Assembly (NCBI GenBank): GCA_030824515.1
Contig: JAVBXN010000047.1
Location: forward strand, 1 to 64,000
Length of the DNA stretch: 64,000 nucleotides
Source of the DNA: Pelobacter sp.
Lineage (GTDB): Bacteria; Desulfobacterota; Desulfuromonadia; Geobacterales; Pseudopelobacteraceae
Direction: 5' to 3'
The notes under the pieces: model-generated
What the model was told of the DNA's origin: nothing
Databases searched by the model: none
Seen by the model: the letters and a program-made list of their open reading frames with translations, nothing else
Shown here: in pieces, positions 38,382 to 47,614 of the stretch
Position numbering within the stretch: position 1 is the stretch's first letter
How the letters are laid out: each line of letters begins with the position of its first letter
Program-made: the position numbers and the translations under genes

Positions 38382-40339
38382 TGGCGTCTGAGAACATCAT
38401 AAATGATCGGCGCCACGGCAACTTACTGGAACTGTTTCAAACGGCTGTACTGGCTTTTTCGGTAAGCGGTCTGTGCTACTACAGTTACTATCTTCTAGCA
38501 CCATGGATATGGAGCCGGAATATTGCTTACCGGCCGGAAAGCATCACACCCTGGATACTGATGCATACCGCAGAGCATGATGGCATCGAGATATATTCAC
38601 TTTATATTTTGATGTTTGTGAATATCATAATCACAGCAACGTTATCTTGGCTAATTTGGAGTAGTACTGAAAAACGCACACAACATTCTTTACTAGTACT
38701 GTGTGTAATAATTTCGTGCATATTTTGTACAACAATCGGCTTTACGCCTCCGATGAACACCCTCCAGAAGACTCCTCTCATAGAAATAATTTTAGTATCA
38801 CTATTCTTTATGGCGGTAATTTATTCTCTTGTTGCGATTCTTTATCACCTGCAACAACTCTCAAGTCGGGGTTTGACAATAGCAGTCGCCTTGGCGCTTG
38901 CTCCAGTATGCTTCATAGCAACATCGCCAATTACATGGGATGATTACACATACATATTTGCCCCGGCATTGCAATTGCTTAAAGGCACTGCCATCCATGA
39001 CATTTACTTTCAGTATGATCTTTTGCCTTCTCTGCTTGCAACAATTTGGATGAAGCTTGGATTGAATCTGAACACCTTTCAGGTTCTTGGGCAGGCAGCC
39101 TATTATGTTTCAATACTGGGGACTTACCTACTTTCAAGGAAACTTTTCCAAAAAAAGGAACTCGCGTTTTTTCTAGTGATAGCCCTCATTCTTGGGCGTA
39201 TCTATGCTAGTCCGCGGGATGTTGTATGCTACTTTCAGGTGACACCACTACGAATTGATCTCTGGCTACCGCTGCTTGTGGTTATATATTTCCTAGGGCC
39301 GTATCACTGGTTGGTAGGTCTGATATGCGGGCTTCTGATACTACTGATCAAAAACTTCGGCATTATTTACAGCTTGGCATACATTCAGTTACTGATAACA
39401 TTGTTTGGGGTCAGCTATTTCGATAGAAATAGAAAAGTATCACTGTGGCAAAGCATGCTGGTGTATGGGAAACATTGCTGGCTGCCACTTATAATTATAG
39501 CATCGTTCGTTACTGCGAGCCATATTCTTTTCAGAAACAGCGAGTTTGGAAATTATTCCGGATACTATAAAAAGCTAAGTATCGGCTTCTTACATATCTC
39601 ACCAAACTCTTTTTACTGGTATGCCCCAGTATTGTTCAGCATGGTTATCGTCCTATTGCTCAGAACGAGACTGTCAGTTTCCCCAACCTACTTGGCAACC
39701 GGTTTGATGTTGACCTACTGTGCCATAGGCAACTCTATATATTTCTTTGGCAGAAGCCACGAACACAATATTCTCAATATTGCAATCGTACTATTGTTCC
39801 TGCTATTTTTCCTGCTCGACCTTATCTCGCGTTTTCTGAGCGAAAGTGCTGAAAATGGTGTACTAATATCGTTAAGACGTAGCAACGGCATTATTGTTGT
39901 AGCTGCAGTAATACTCTCTGTAATGGTGGTTTTCTATACGGGGAATATTCTGGACAAGATAGGCACACAGTTCATAAATGTTCGAAAAGGGCAGCTAATC
40001 TATCCACATGATTATACGGAGAACCCTCTCCTATGCGATATAAACGCTATTCGGAATGTTACGCATAACAGCAGCAGAGTATATTTTGTCAGCAGTTTTG
40101 ACTTTGACTGCTACTACTATGGTGGTTATACACCGATAGGGTACTGCAACCCATTCAAAACTTGGATATTTTCCTCTGAACTCAGCCGTTTCTTGCAAGG
40201 CATGCTTGACAACGGCTATTATCTGGTCTGCAGCACTGAAATGAAGTATCTGCTTGCTGATCTGCACTACAATTACGATGCTTCAGCCGGAAGCGCTATT
40301 GTAGTTGCAAAGCAGAACAACCCAATACCCAAGCCATGA
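38381..40339 (+). CDS. Polytopic membrane protein, GT-C glycosyltransferase-like
   Basis: 652 residues with roughly a dozen membrane helices over residues ~20-530, then a ~120-residue periplasmic C-terminal part. The first large loop carries 'ITWDDYTYIF', resembling the acidic motif of GT-C enzymes that use polyprenyl-phosphate sugars. I recognise no closer family. The GTG start overlaps the previous stop by one base. It may use the lipid-linked sugar made by the GT2 domain of the next gene (inference). Confidence 0.6.
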   Translation: MASENIINDRRHGNLLELFQTAVLAFSVSGLCYYSYYLLAPWIWSRNIAYRPESITPWILMHTAEHDGIEIYSLYILMFVNIIITATLSWLIWSSTEKRTQHSLLVLCVIISCIFCTTIGFTPPMNTLQKTPLIEIILVSLFFMAVIYSLVAILYHLQQLSSRGLTIAVALALAPVCFIATSPITWDDYTYIFAPALQLLKGTAIHDIYFQYDLLPSLLATIWMKLGLNLNTFQVLGQAAYYVSILGTYLLSRKLFQKKELAFFLVIALILGRIYASPRDVVCYFQVTPLRIDLWLPLLVVIYFLGPYHWLVGLICGLLILLIKNFGIIYSLAYIQLLITLFGVSYFDRNRKVSLWQSMLVYGKHCWLPLIIIASFVTASHILFRNSEFGNYSGYYKKLSIGFLHISPNSFYWYAPVLFSMVIVLLLRTRLSVSPTYLATGLMLTYCAIGNSIYFFGRSHEHNILNIAIVLLFLLFFLLDLISRFLSESAENGVLISLRRSNGIIVVAAVILSVMVVFYTGNILDKIGTQFINVRKGQLIYPHDYTENPLLCDINAIRNVTHNSSRVYFVSSFDFDCYYYGGYTPIGYCNPFKTWIFSSELSRFLQGMLDNGYYLVCSTEMKYLLADLHYNYDASAGSAIVVAKQNNPIPKP

Positions 40340-40387
40340 TGCCATGATATACCAGAAAACAAACCAGCTCTTCTGAGAAAGCACCTA

Positions 40388-42352
40388 ATGAACATCGCTC
40401 ACAAAATAAAAAAACTCCAAGGCCCGATACTTGTACTTGGCGGCAGCGGCTTTATCGGGGCAAACCTTGTGAGGACGCTCCTGTCGCATCGAAACGACGT
40501 TTACGGAACCACAACCAACTTTGACGCCTGGCGACTGGAAGATCTTCCGGAACGGAACAAAGTGGTAGTAGATCTGCTCGTGGACTCAGACACGGAAAGC
40601 CTCTTTGGCAAGATCGCACCACGTACGGTCTTCAACTGTGTGTCATATGGCGGCTATTCATTTGAAACCGATTTTCGACTCATCTACCGTACTAATTTCA
40701 ATCTGACCACCAGACTGCTCCATCTGCTGGAGAATCAATCAATTGCCTGTTACGTCCACTCAGGCAGTTCCTCGGAATACGGGGACAACTGTACAGCGCC
40801 GGATGAAACAGCACTGCCATCACCCAACAGCGACTATGCGGTCTCCAAGGTGGCCTGCGCCAACCTTATATACTACTTTGGCAGGAAGAAAGGCTTTCCC
40901 TGTGCCAATCTGCGGCTCTATTCTGTCTACGGACCTCTTGAAGACTCGTCACGACTTATTCCCACTATCATTCGCTGCGGCACGGAAGGTCATTATCCGA
41001 ACTTCGTTCATCCCGACATTTCTCGTGACTTTATCTATATCGACGATGTAGTTGAGGCGTTCGTTAACACGGCACTCTATCTGAATGCAAGTGACTACGG
41101 TGAATCATTCAACATCGGCAGTGGACAGAAGACTACCATTGCAGATATCGCAATGATCGCACGTGAACTATTCAGAATAGATCATGAGCCTGAGTTTTCC
41201 TCCATGCCCGACCGTAAATGGGATGTCGGAGACTGGTACGCCAACCCCGATAAAGCTGCCCGAAGCTTGGGTTGGCGGCCTCAGGTATCGTTACGCGAGG
41301 GACTTGACAGCATGGTTAAGTGGTATCGTTCCCTGCCCAACCACGAAAAATACCATCTTTCGTCCAAACAGTTCCAACTAGACACCACACACAGTGTTTC
41401 TGCTATCGTTGCATGCTATAAGGACAATCAGGCCATACCAGTCATGTACCAACGCCTAAAAGACACCTTTGTCAAGCTCAAGATCGATTACGAGATCATC
41501 TTTATCAACGACAACAGCCCGGATGACAGCGAAGAGGTAATCCGAACCATCACACGGCGGGATAAGCGGGTTACAGGAATATCACATTCCAGGAACTTCG
41601 GTTCTCAGGCCGCTTTTCGAAGCGGAATGGAGGTTGCTTCAAAGAATTCTTGCGTTCTTCTGGATGGCGACCTTCAGGACCCTCCAGAACTTATCGAACA
41701 GTTTGTGGCCAAGTGGCGCGAAGGATTCGACGTGGTCTATGGTTGCCGTATAAAACGGGAAGCGACGCTTTTCATGCGGGTTGCGTACAAGCTCTTCTAC
41801 CGTGTTTTCGATGCCTTTTCATATCTTACAATTCCTCACGATGCCGGTGATTTTTCGTTGATGGACAAAAAAGTTGTGCAGTGCCTTCTTCAATTTCCAG
41901 AACGGGATCTGTTTTTGCGTGGTATCCGTGCTTTTGTAGGATTCCGGCAAACCGGGGTCAACTATGTCCGCCCGGAACGGATGTTCGGCGTGACCACCAA
42001 CAACCTGATCAAGAACATCGACTGGGCCAAAAAGGGGATTCTCTCGTTTAGCAACACCCCTCTCAACATCCTGAGCTTTGCCGGCACATTGCTTTTCATT
42101 ATCTCAATCCTGCTTGGAATTGCGCAAATTGTTAGCCGCCTCATTTTCCCCGAGCTTGCTCCCAGGGGTGTAACAACTATGCTGCTGATCATCCTGTTTT
42201 TCGGATCGGTCAATCTCTTTGCTATCGGTATAGTAGGCGAATACATCGCAAAGATATTTGAAGAGGTAAAGCAAAGGCCACTGTTTATTCGAAAACATTT
42301 AATAAGAGATGGTGAGACTCGTAATTTCACGGTAGATCGGCACAACAGCTGA
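40388..42352 (+). CDS. Fusion: NAD-dependent sugar epimerase/dehydratase + GT2 polyprenyl-phosphate glycosyltransferase
   Basis: 654 residues. Residues ~10-320 are an extended SDR: GGSGFIG (Rossmann Gly motif, ~18-24), SSSEYG, catalytic YAVSK (~154-158), and RDFIYIDDVV. Residues ~335-560 are GT2 of the DPM1/GtrB type: SAIVACYKDN, INDNSPDDS, LLDGDLQDPPE (DxD) and SRNFGSQAA. Two C-terminal membrane helices (~560-630) follow, as in GtrB/ArnC. One chain would thus both form a nucleotide sugar and load it on undecaprenyl phosphate. These activities are normally separate genes. There is no sign of a frame join; the linker is ~15 residues. Confidence 0.9.
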   Translation: MNIAHKIKKLQGPILVLGGSGFIGANLVRTLLSHRNDVYGTTTNFDAWRLEDLPERNKVVVDLLVDSDTESLFGKIAPRTVFNCVSYGGYSFETDFRLIYRTNFNLTTRLLHLLENQSIACYVHSGSSSEYGDNCTAPDETALPSPNSDYAVSKVACANLIYYFGRKKGFPCANLRLYSVYGPLEDSSRLIPTIIRCGTEGHYPNFVHPDISRDFIYIDDVVEAFVNTALYLNASDYGESFNIGSGQKTTIADIAMIARELFRIDHEPEFSSMPDRKWDVGDWYANPDKAARSLGWRPQVSLREGLDSMVKWYRSLPNHEKYHLSSKQFQLDTTHSVSAIVACYKDNQAIPVMYQRLKDTFVKLKIDYEIIFINDNSPDDSEEVIRTITRRDKRVTGISHSRNFGSQAAFRSGMEVASKNSCVLLDGDLQDPPELIEQFVAKWREGFDVVYGCRIKREATLFMRVAYKLFYRVFDAFSYLTIPHDAGDFSLMDKKVVQCLLQFPERDLFLRGIRAFVGFRQTGVNYVRPERMFGVTTNNLIKNIDWAKKGILSFSNTPLNILSFAGTLLFIISILLGIAQIVSRLIFPELAPRGVTTMLLIILFFGSVNLFAIGIVGEYIAKIFEEVKQRPLFIRKHLIRDGETRNFTVDRHNS

Positions 42353-42368
42353 CCGGGGAGAACCGAAC

Positions 42369-43307
42369 GTGGATATGATTTCTCGGCCATGCCCTATATG
42401 CGGTTCCTCTGAAACCCGCAAAATATTCGCCGAGGCGAACTTCGATATTGATCGCCTTGACAGTTTTGCATTTGCCTCCCGCAAAACACCTGAATATATG
42501 CATTACCGGCTAATTGAATGCCCGGTTTGTGACCTGCTATATGCCAACCCGCTACCAAGCGAGGATTTCCTGACAGAAGGCTATGGTGACGCATCATATG
42601 ACAGCAGTATTGAGGCACATTACGCTGCAGCAACATATGCTGATTTGCTTTCCAGATTTATATCTCTGTTGCCTGAGCGATCAGGCGCACTGGATATAGG
42701 TGCGGGAGATGGCGCTTTTCTGGAGTACCTTCTGAGACATGGATTTGATCAGATTGTCGGTGTGGAACCGTCTCGAGCTCCAATAGCAGCAGCCCGGACA
42801 GACATCCGGCCACTCCTTAGGGAAGGGAATTTCAGATGCGAAGATTATGTTTCGGAAAGTTTCAATCTGGTAACCTGTTTCCAAACGCTTGAACATCTCT
42901 ATGACCCACTGGCAATGGCGCGTGGTGTATATCAACTTCTCAAGCCTGGAGGGGCGGTGTTTTTTGTCTGCCATAATCGACGAGCCTTACCCGCCCAGTT
43001 GCTTGGGCGCAAATCGCCCATCTACGACATCGAGCACCTCCAGCTTTTCTCACCGTCAAGCGCTCATTTTCTTCTGGAACAGAGCGGTTTCTCGAACATC
43101 ATGTTAATAAATGTGGTTAACCGCTATCCAATCCGCTACTGGCTCAGGCTATTGCCTCTCTCTTCTGGTGTAAAGAGCTTACTTATCACGACTCTCGACC
43201 GGATTAGAATCGGAGGATGGTCCATTTCAGTTCCTGTAGGCAATATAGGAGTTGTTGGTTTCAAACCTAAAACTGAACTCAGCTTTCTTAATCGTGTACG
43301 CTGTTAG
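42369..43307 (+). CDS. SAM-dependent methyltransferase with N-terminal zinc ribbon
   Basis: 312 residues from GTG at 42369 (GGGGAG 8 bases upstream; an ATG two codons on is less well placed). The N-terminal Cys pairs CPIC and CPVC (~8-60) are the zinc-ribbon of sugar C-methyltransferase-like proteins. The SAM site is LDIGAGDGAFLEYL (~100), with TCFQTLEHL and a Methyltransf_23-type fold. It probably methylates a sugar intermediate of the glycan. It ends 6 bp from the convergent GT39-like gene. Confidence 0.85.
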   Translation: MDMISRPCPICGSSETRKIFAEANFDIDRLDSFAFASRKTPEYMHYRLIECPVCDLLYANPLPSEDFLTEGYGDASYDSSIEAHYAAATYADLLSRFISLLPERSGALDIGAGDGAFLEYLLRHGFDQIVGVEPSRAPIAAARTDIRPLLREGNFRCEDYVSESFNLVTCFQTLEHLYDPLAMARGVYQLLKPGGAVFFVCHNRRALPAQLLGRKSPIYDIEHLQLFSPSSAHFLLEQSGFSNIMLINVVNRYPIRYWLRLLPLSSGVKSLLITTLDRIRIGGWSISVPVGNIGVVGFKPKTELSFLNRVRC

Positions 43308-43313
43308 CTATAA

Positions 43314-44981
43314 TCAATAAGAAAATCTCGTCTTTTTATCAACAATCATCTCGTAAACGTAATATTTTTCGGGGGTATATCCGACCGCAAACGGGAGTGG
43401 TCCAAATAAATCCGAGTAAAAACCAGCACCTGTACTTACATTCGTAGTTGAAACCAATTTTGCCACATCAAAGGTATATTCATTTTTGAAAAGAGCCAAA
43501 TGTTGATACAACAGTTTTGTATTAGTATTATTCCCGGGAATAATAACAAGATCACCTTTTTTCAGAGAAGGATTTTCATAATCAAGCACTTTAACACCGC
43601 CGGCACTTTCAATGTAATGCTGAAACCCCCAATGTCCTTCTAACCAGACTTTTCCAGGCCAATCTCTAATTTTATCATGTATGGAATGCGCAGCAGTACG
43701 TGCAGATTTTGCCAAACTATAATCAGCACTTGCTACAATCATTGCCATTAGTAATGACAGAATTAACGGAGCATAAAAACCTAGTATACTAATTAAATTC
43801 AACTTGCATGATTGCCTCAGATGCCGCATTACCAATATCCCTGCAACCGGTGCAATCGGAAGAATGCTACGAGCGTTAACTGACCAGTTTACAAAAACGG
43901 TGAAGGCAAATGTCCCTATAACCCAAAGAAATAACAACAAAGAATCTGAATCCCTATTTCGTAAAAAATCAGAAAAAACAATAAATATAAAACTCACGCC
44001 TGCAAAAACAAAAAACGGCAACTGAGCCACAAATGTCCAATTTATACCATCGGCGCCAGCAATTGGATAATAATTTAAAACATCAAATCTCATCAATATC
44101 ATCAATATTATTATAATTGCGGCTAAGTGCAACAATACATACATTTTTTTAGTATAGATAACGTAATATAACCAATGAACTAAAATACAACCACCCAAAA
44201 AAGAAAGTCCAGTAACGATATTAGCTAATGTATTTTTATGTGATGTTTGATGATTATAAATTGAAAATGACTCTATGTAACTGAGCTGCCTTAATCCGTA
44301 TTTAATATAGGTAATTTGATCAAATAAAAATATCGCGGCAATCGGCAGTAGCAAATATAATATCCATTCACCTGGTTTTCTCTTTTCAAGCATTGAATAC
44401 GCCAATAATAGTGGTACAAGACATATCCCCATATATTTTGTCATTATACAAAGAATTATCAGTACAGAAGAAATTAATAGATATATCCTCCTGTCTTCAA
44501 GTATTCCACGTCTCCAATAAAATATACTAAACACCCAGAATGACAACATAAGTACATCACACATCACCGTTGTACTGGATACAATAAATACTGGTGTACA
44601 CAATGCAGCCAAGGTAGCAATGAAGGGTTTTGCACATAAATCGCAAGCTAGTAGATATGTACCGAGAATGGCAGCGCAGGCTGGAATAAGAAAAGCTACA
44701 TGAAGTGATATTTCACTATATCCAAAAAAACAGCCTGCTAATGCAATAAAATAGGCAACTACAGGTGGATTAGTAATTACTGGAGGTGAAAATTGCATGT
44801 AATAGCCAAAATAATCCAGTGGATTAGATTGAATATGTTTGGCCATTCCGATGAAAGTAGGGTCGTCAATATGAAAGGCTTTATTTACAAATGGGATAAG
44901 ACATAGAAGGCATATAAGCAGCAGCAAGCATATTGTTCTATTGGAACTGATTTGTTTTTCATTATTTTGGGTCATATTCAT
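43314..44981 (-). CDS. GT39/ArnT-like membrane glycosyltransferase
   Basis: 555 residues with ~12 membrane helices. The first periplasmic loop has FHIDDPTF, the acidic Asp-Asp motif of PMT/ArnT enzymes, followed by 'TNPPVVAYFIALAG'. The last ~130 residues are a soluble periplasmic domain. Such enzymes move a sugar from polyprenyl phosphate to protein or lipid A on the periplasmic side. It is the last gene of the six-gene minus-strand run, 0 bp after the methyltransferase gene. It is very AT-rich compared with the core genes. Confidence 0.8.
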   Translation of the reverse strand: MNMTQNNEKQISSNRTICLLLLICLLCLIPFVNKAFHIDDPTFIGMAKHIQSNPLDYFGYYMQFSPPVITNPPVVAYFIALAGCFFGYSEISLHVAFLIPACAAILGTYLLACDLCAKPFIATLAALCTPVFIVSSTTVMCDVLMLSFWVFSIFYWRRGILEDRRIYLLISSVLIILCIMTKYMGICLVPLLLAYSMLEKRKPGEWILYLLLPIAAIFLFDQITYIKYGLRQLSYIESFSIYNHQTSHKNTLANIVTGLSFLGGCILVHWLYYVIYTKKMYVLLHLAAIIIILMILMRFDVLNYYPIAGADGINWTFVAQLPFFVFAGVSFIFIVFSDFLRNRDSDSLLLFLWVIGTFAFTVFVNWSVNARSILPIAPVAGILVMRHLRQSCKLNLISILGFYAPLILSLLMAMIVASADYSLAKSARTAAHSIHDKIRDWPGKVWLEGHWGFQHYIESAGGVKVLDYENPSLKKGDLVIIPGNNTNTKLLYQHLALFKNEYTFDVAKLVSTTNVSTGAGFYSDLFGPLPFAVGYTPEKYYVYEMIVDKKTRFSY

Positions 44982-45605
44982 TCAATATTTATTTAGTTTA
45001 ATAGATAGCAACTCTTCTTGCCACGGTAAAGGTTTATCCATAAAAGCTATTGCAAATATTTCAGTATCGCCAACTTCAGAATAAACATGCGGAAATCCAC
45101 TTGTCATCAACATTTTTATCAATGTTTTTTCAGTAAAACCTGTTTTATGGGCAAAGAAATCTTTCCCACTACGTTCTATCTGACTCTGAAATCCATAGAT
45201 CACATCAAGAACCCTTATTGGACCACTAGGTGCTGTATAGAGAATATCCTCAATATCCATTCCATTTTCCACAACAGACTTCATGACTTCAAGTAAATCG
45301 GGAACCCTTATGTATGCAAAGCCTCCCCTCTTTAATACAATTCTGAAGCCCTTGACTACTTTAACAACATCATGGGCGTAATAATGTTCAAGATTGTGAG
45401 AACAATAGATCGCATCATATTGACGCGCTGGAAGCTTCCACAATTCACGTGCATCGCACAAGACATCTGGGTTACATAGCGGATCAATATCCAGCAGATC
45501 ATGACGCCATCCCTGAAAACATTTAGGAATTTCAATTGCCTTGTTATTACCACCTACATTAAGCACTGCCCGTGCAGATTCACTTGATTGATGCGATAAT
45601 GTCAT
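44982..45605 (-). CDS. Class I SAM-dependent methyltransferase
   Basis: 207 residues from ATG at 45605, preferred over the GTG at 45617 because GGAG sits 7 bases before it. The N-terminal 'VLNVGG', 'HDLLDIDP', 'YDAIYCSHNLEHY' (post-motif II Glu-His) and 'VLKRGGFAYIRVPD' define a small Methyltransf_11-type domain with a Gly-poor motif I, as is common in O-antigen clusters. The same VGG / HNLEH layout occurs in the C-terminal half of the radical SAM fusion three kb upstream. The target is probably a sugar (inference). Confidence 0.8.
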   Translation of the reverse strand: MTLSHQSSESARAVLNVGGNNKAIEIPKCFQGWRHDLLDIDPLCNPDVLCDARELWKLPARQYDAIYCSHNLEHYYAHDVVKVVKGFRIVLKRGGFAYIRVPDLLEVMKSVVENGMDIEDILYTAPSGPIRVLDVIYGFQSQIERSGKDFFAHKTGFTEKTLIKMLMTSGFPHVYSEVGDTEIFAIAFMDKPLPWQEELLSIKLNKY

Positions 45606-45622
45606 AAATATCTCCACATATT

Positions 45623-47614
45623 CTAAAGCTGCATCTGTTTTTTAAGTTTCTGCACAATTTTTGATGAATTGTCACCATACATATTTCCGGGCGGATATGC
45701 TTTTGCAGCTTGTTCGTACATTTGAATGGCTTTTAGCTTGTCATTTCTGGCGATATAAATCTGCCCCAAGCGATAGAAAATAAATGGATCATGATTTAGC
45801 AGATAAGACTGATTATATAAAGATATGATTTTATCCTGAATTTTCCTGATACTGTTTGGATCCTTTGCCTGAAGAAGCTCGTTTTCCTGGAAATTGATAT
45901 AAAACTTTAGCGCAGCAGCTGATTTGCCTTTCGTGGCGCTAAGCACCTTTTGCAAAAGTGCTTCTGCTTTTTCTTTGTTACCTTCTGTTGCCTCAATTCC
46001 AGCCATATTTATATCGTAGTTATCCATATATTTGTTGCTTGGTAAAGATGAGGCAATAATGTACTGTTCCCGAGCAGATTTCAAATCTCCTGCACGTATA
46101 AAAGCCAGCATATAAAGCCCCCGAAGTTCTTTCTGGCGAGGATTTTTAGAAACGGTATCAGCAATCAGCGCCATATTGGTCTGCCAGGTAATATTCCTTT
46201 GAAAAGTAACAAAAGACATGACAATCAAAAGGACATAAACAGCAACATGTACTGACATCATTGTAGCATTACGTATATTTCGTTCCGCAATAAGTTGAGC
46301 CACAAATAGAGATACCGATATACTCCAGAATGCTGATGCAATATATATGTATCTTTCAGCATAACCGGTCCAGGCTATTGTTCCGAATGCAAATGGAAAG
46401 GCTGGCAAAACACAACACATACCTGTAATTGCCAAAGCAGATATAGTGTTTCGCTTCAGGACAAGCCATAATGTCAACAAAAAAACAGCTATTCCGAGGA
46501 GATCATAGAGAGGGTTTATCTCCAGAATGAAAAAATTAAGCGGCGACGGCAAAAAGAACTTCTTAACATAGTAACCAGCCGCACCTAGAAAAATCGAAAT
46601 TGCATAGCCAGTATCTTGAAATATTAGATTAAGCGTATTGGAAATACGATCAATGTTCGATGAGAATGCAATTTTCCTGAACACAAAAAAAAGAGTGCCA
46701 GTTACAAGTCCTACCAGTGCCAGCAATATCGTAACGGCAAAATGCTCTCTGATAGTTACTTGAAGCGGCTTATTGCCAATATCCGTCCAGAGTGAATACA
46801 GCATAAAGCAACATCCCAAAAACAGTACAGACCAGTACGAGCCAATATAAAGAACAATAATCACTGAAACAGAAAAAAAGAGTAGGTATATTATAAATGG
46901 GTGGAATAACTTCTTGGTTGACAGGACTACCGGCTCAATAGTTCTTTGAGATGCGTCACACCTGGGAAGTACCAATAAAAATGGAACCGCCAGGATAAAA
47001 CCAAACGCAACCTCTTTCGCTAAAAGTGATAACAGGAGAGCAGTACCAGAATAGAAAAGGTCCAGCTTTTTCCTTCTATCCAGATATCTAAACAAAAAGA
47101 TGGTACTAACAAGAATGAAATTGCAAGCCATGATATCTGTCCTTCCAGATATCCAGTTTACAGATTCTGTTACTATCGGGTGTATTGCAAAGACAAGTGC
47201 GGTTACAAACGGCAAAAGACTGTCAATTTTAAAAGCCAGACGACCAGACAGCCTTAAAGTAAGCAGATAGACGAGAAGAATATTTACAAAATGAAACAGG
47301 ATGTTCTCAAGATGCATGAACGAACTGCTCATCATCCAGAGCTGTTTATCAATATATTGACTGAGACCGAGAAGTGGCCTGTAATAACCACCACCGGCAG
47401 ATCGGGGCACAAATATATTCGATAAGCTCATAGTCTCTGAATTCAAAATATCGTTTACCATACCCAGATCATCAATAATGGATATTTCAGCAAATATGGC
47501 TGGATAATAGATCAACAAGACCAATATGCAGAGTAGAAGAATCTGATAGGTTTTCTTTTCGGGAATAAATATGTGGGGCATGTAAATTTTGCGACACATG
47601 AATGGGAACTTCAT
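45623..47614 (-). CDS. TMTC-like O-mannosyltransferase (membrane GT-C with C-terminal TPRs)
   Basis: 663 residues. The N-terminal ~450 residues contain about 10-11 membrane helices with 'ISIIDDLGM' (acidic motif), 'YYRPLLGLS', and 'AIHPIVTESVNWISGRTD', closely resembling the TMTC family that O-mannosylates cadherins in animals. The C-terminal ~180 residues are TPR-like ('AREQYIIASSL', 'YDINMAGIEATEGNKEKAEALLQKVL', 'IFYRLGQIYIARNDKLKAIQMYEQAAK'). The expected activity is periplasmic O-glycosylation of exported proteins from a lipid-linked sugar. The start overlaps the upstream gene by 4 bp. Confidence 0.8.
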   Translation of the reverse strand: MKFPFMCRKIYMPHIFIPEKKTYQILLLCILVLLIYYPAIFAEISIIDDLGMVNDILNSETMSLSNIFVPRSAGGGYYRPLLGLSQYIDKQLWMMSSSFMHLENILFHFVNILLVYLLTLRLSGRLAFKIDSLLPFVTALVFAIHPIVTESVNWISGRTDIMACNFILVSTIFLFRYLDRRKKLDLFYSGTALLLSLLAKEVAFGFILAVPFLLVLPRCDASQRTIEPVVLSTKKLFHPFIIYLLFFSVSVIIVLYIGSYWSVLFLGCCFMLYSLWTDIGNKPLQVTIREHFAVTILLALVGLVTGTLFFVFRKIAFSSNIDRISNTLNLIFQDTGYAISIFLGAAGYYVKKFFLPSPLNFFILEINPLYDLLGIAVFLLTLWLVLKRNTISALAITGMCCVLPAFPFAFGTIAWTGYAERYIYIASAFWSISVSLFVAQLIAERNIRNATMMSVHVAVYVLLIVMSFVTFQRNITWQTNMALIADTVSKNPRQKELRGLYMLAFIRAGDLKSAREQYIIASSLPSNKYMDNYDINMAGIEATEGNKEKAEALLQKVLSATKGKSAAALKFYINFQENELLQAKDPNSIRKIQDKIISLYNQSYLLNHDPFIFYRLGQIYIARNDKLKAIQMYEQAAKAYPPGNMYGDNSSKIVQKLKKQMQL

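Noticed and set aside
38701-38943. Small ORF inside the GT-C-like gene
   Set aside because: A different-frame shadow of the 652-residue membrane protein.
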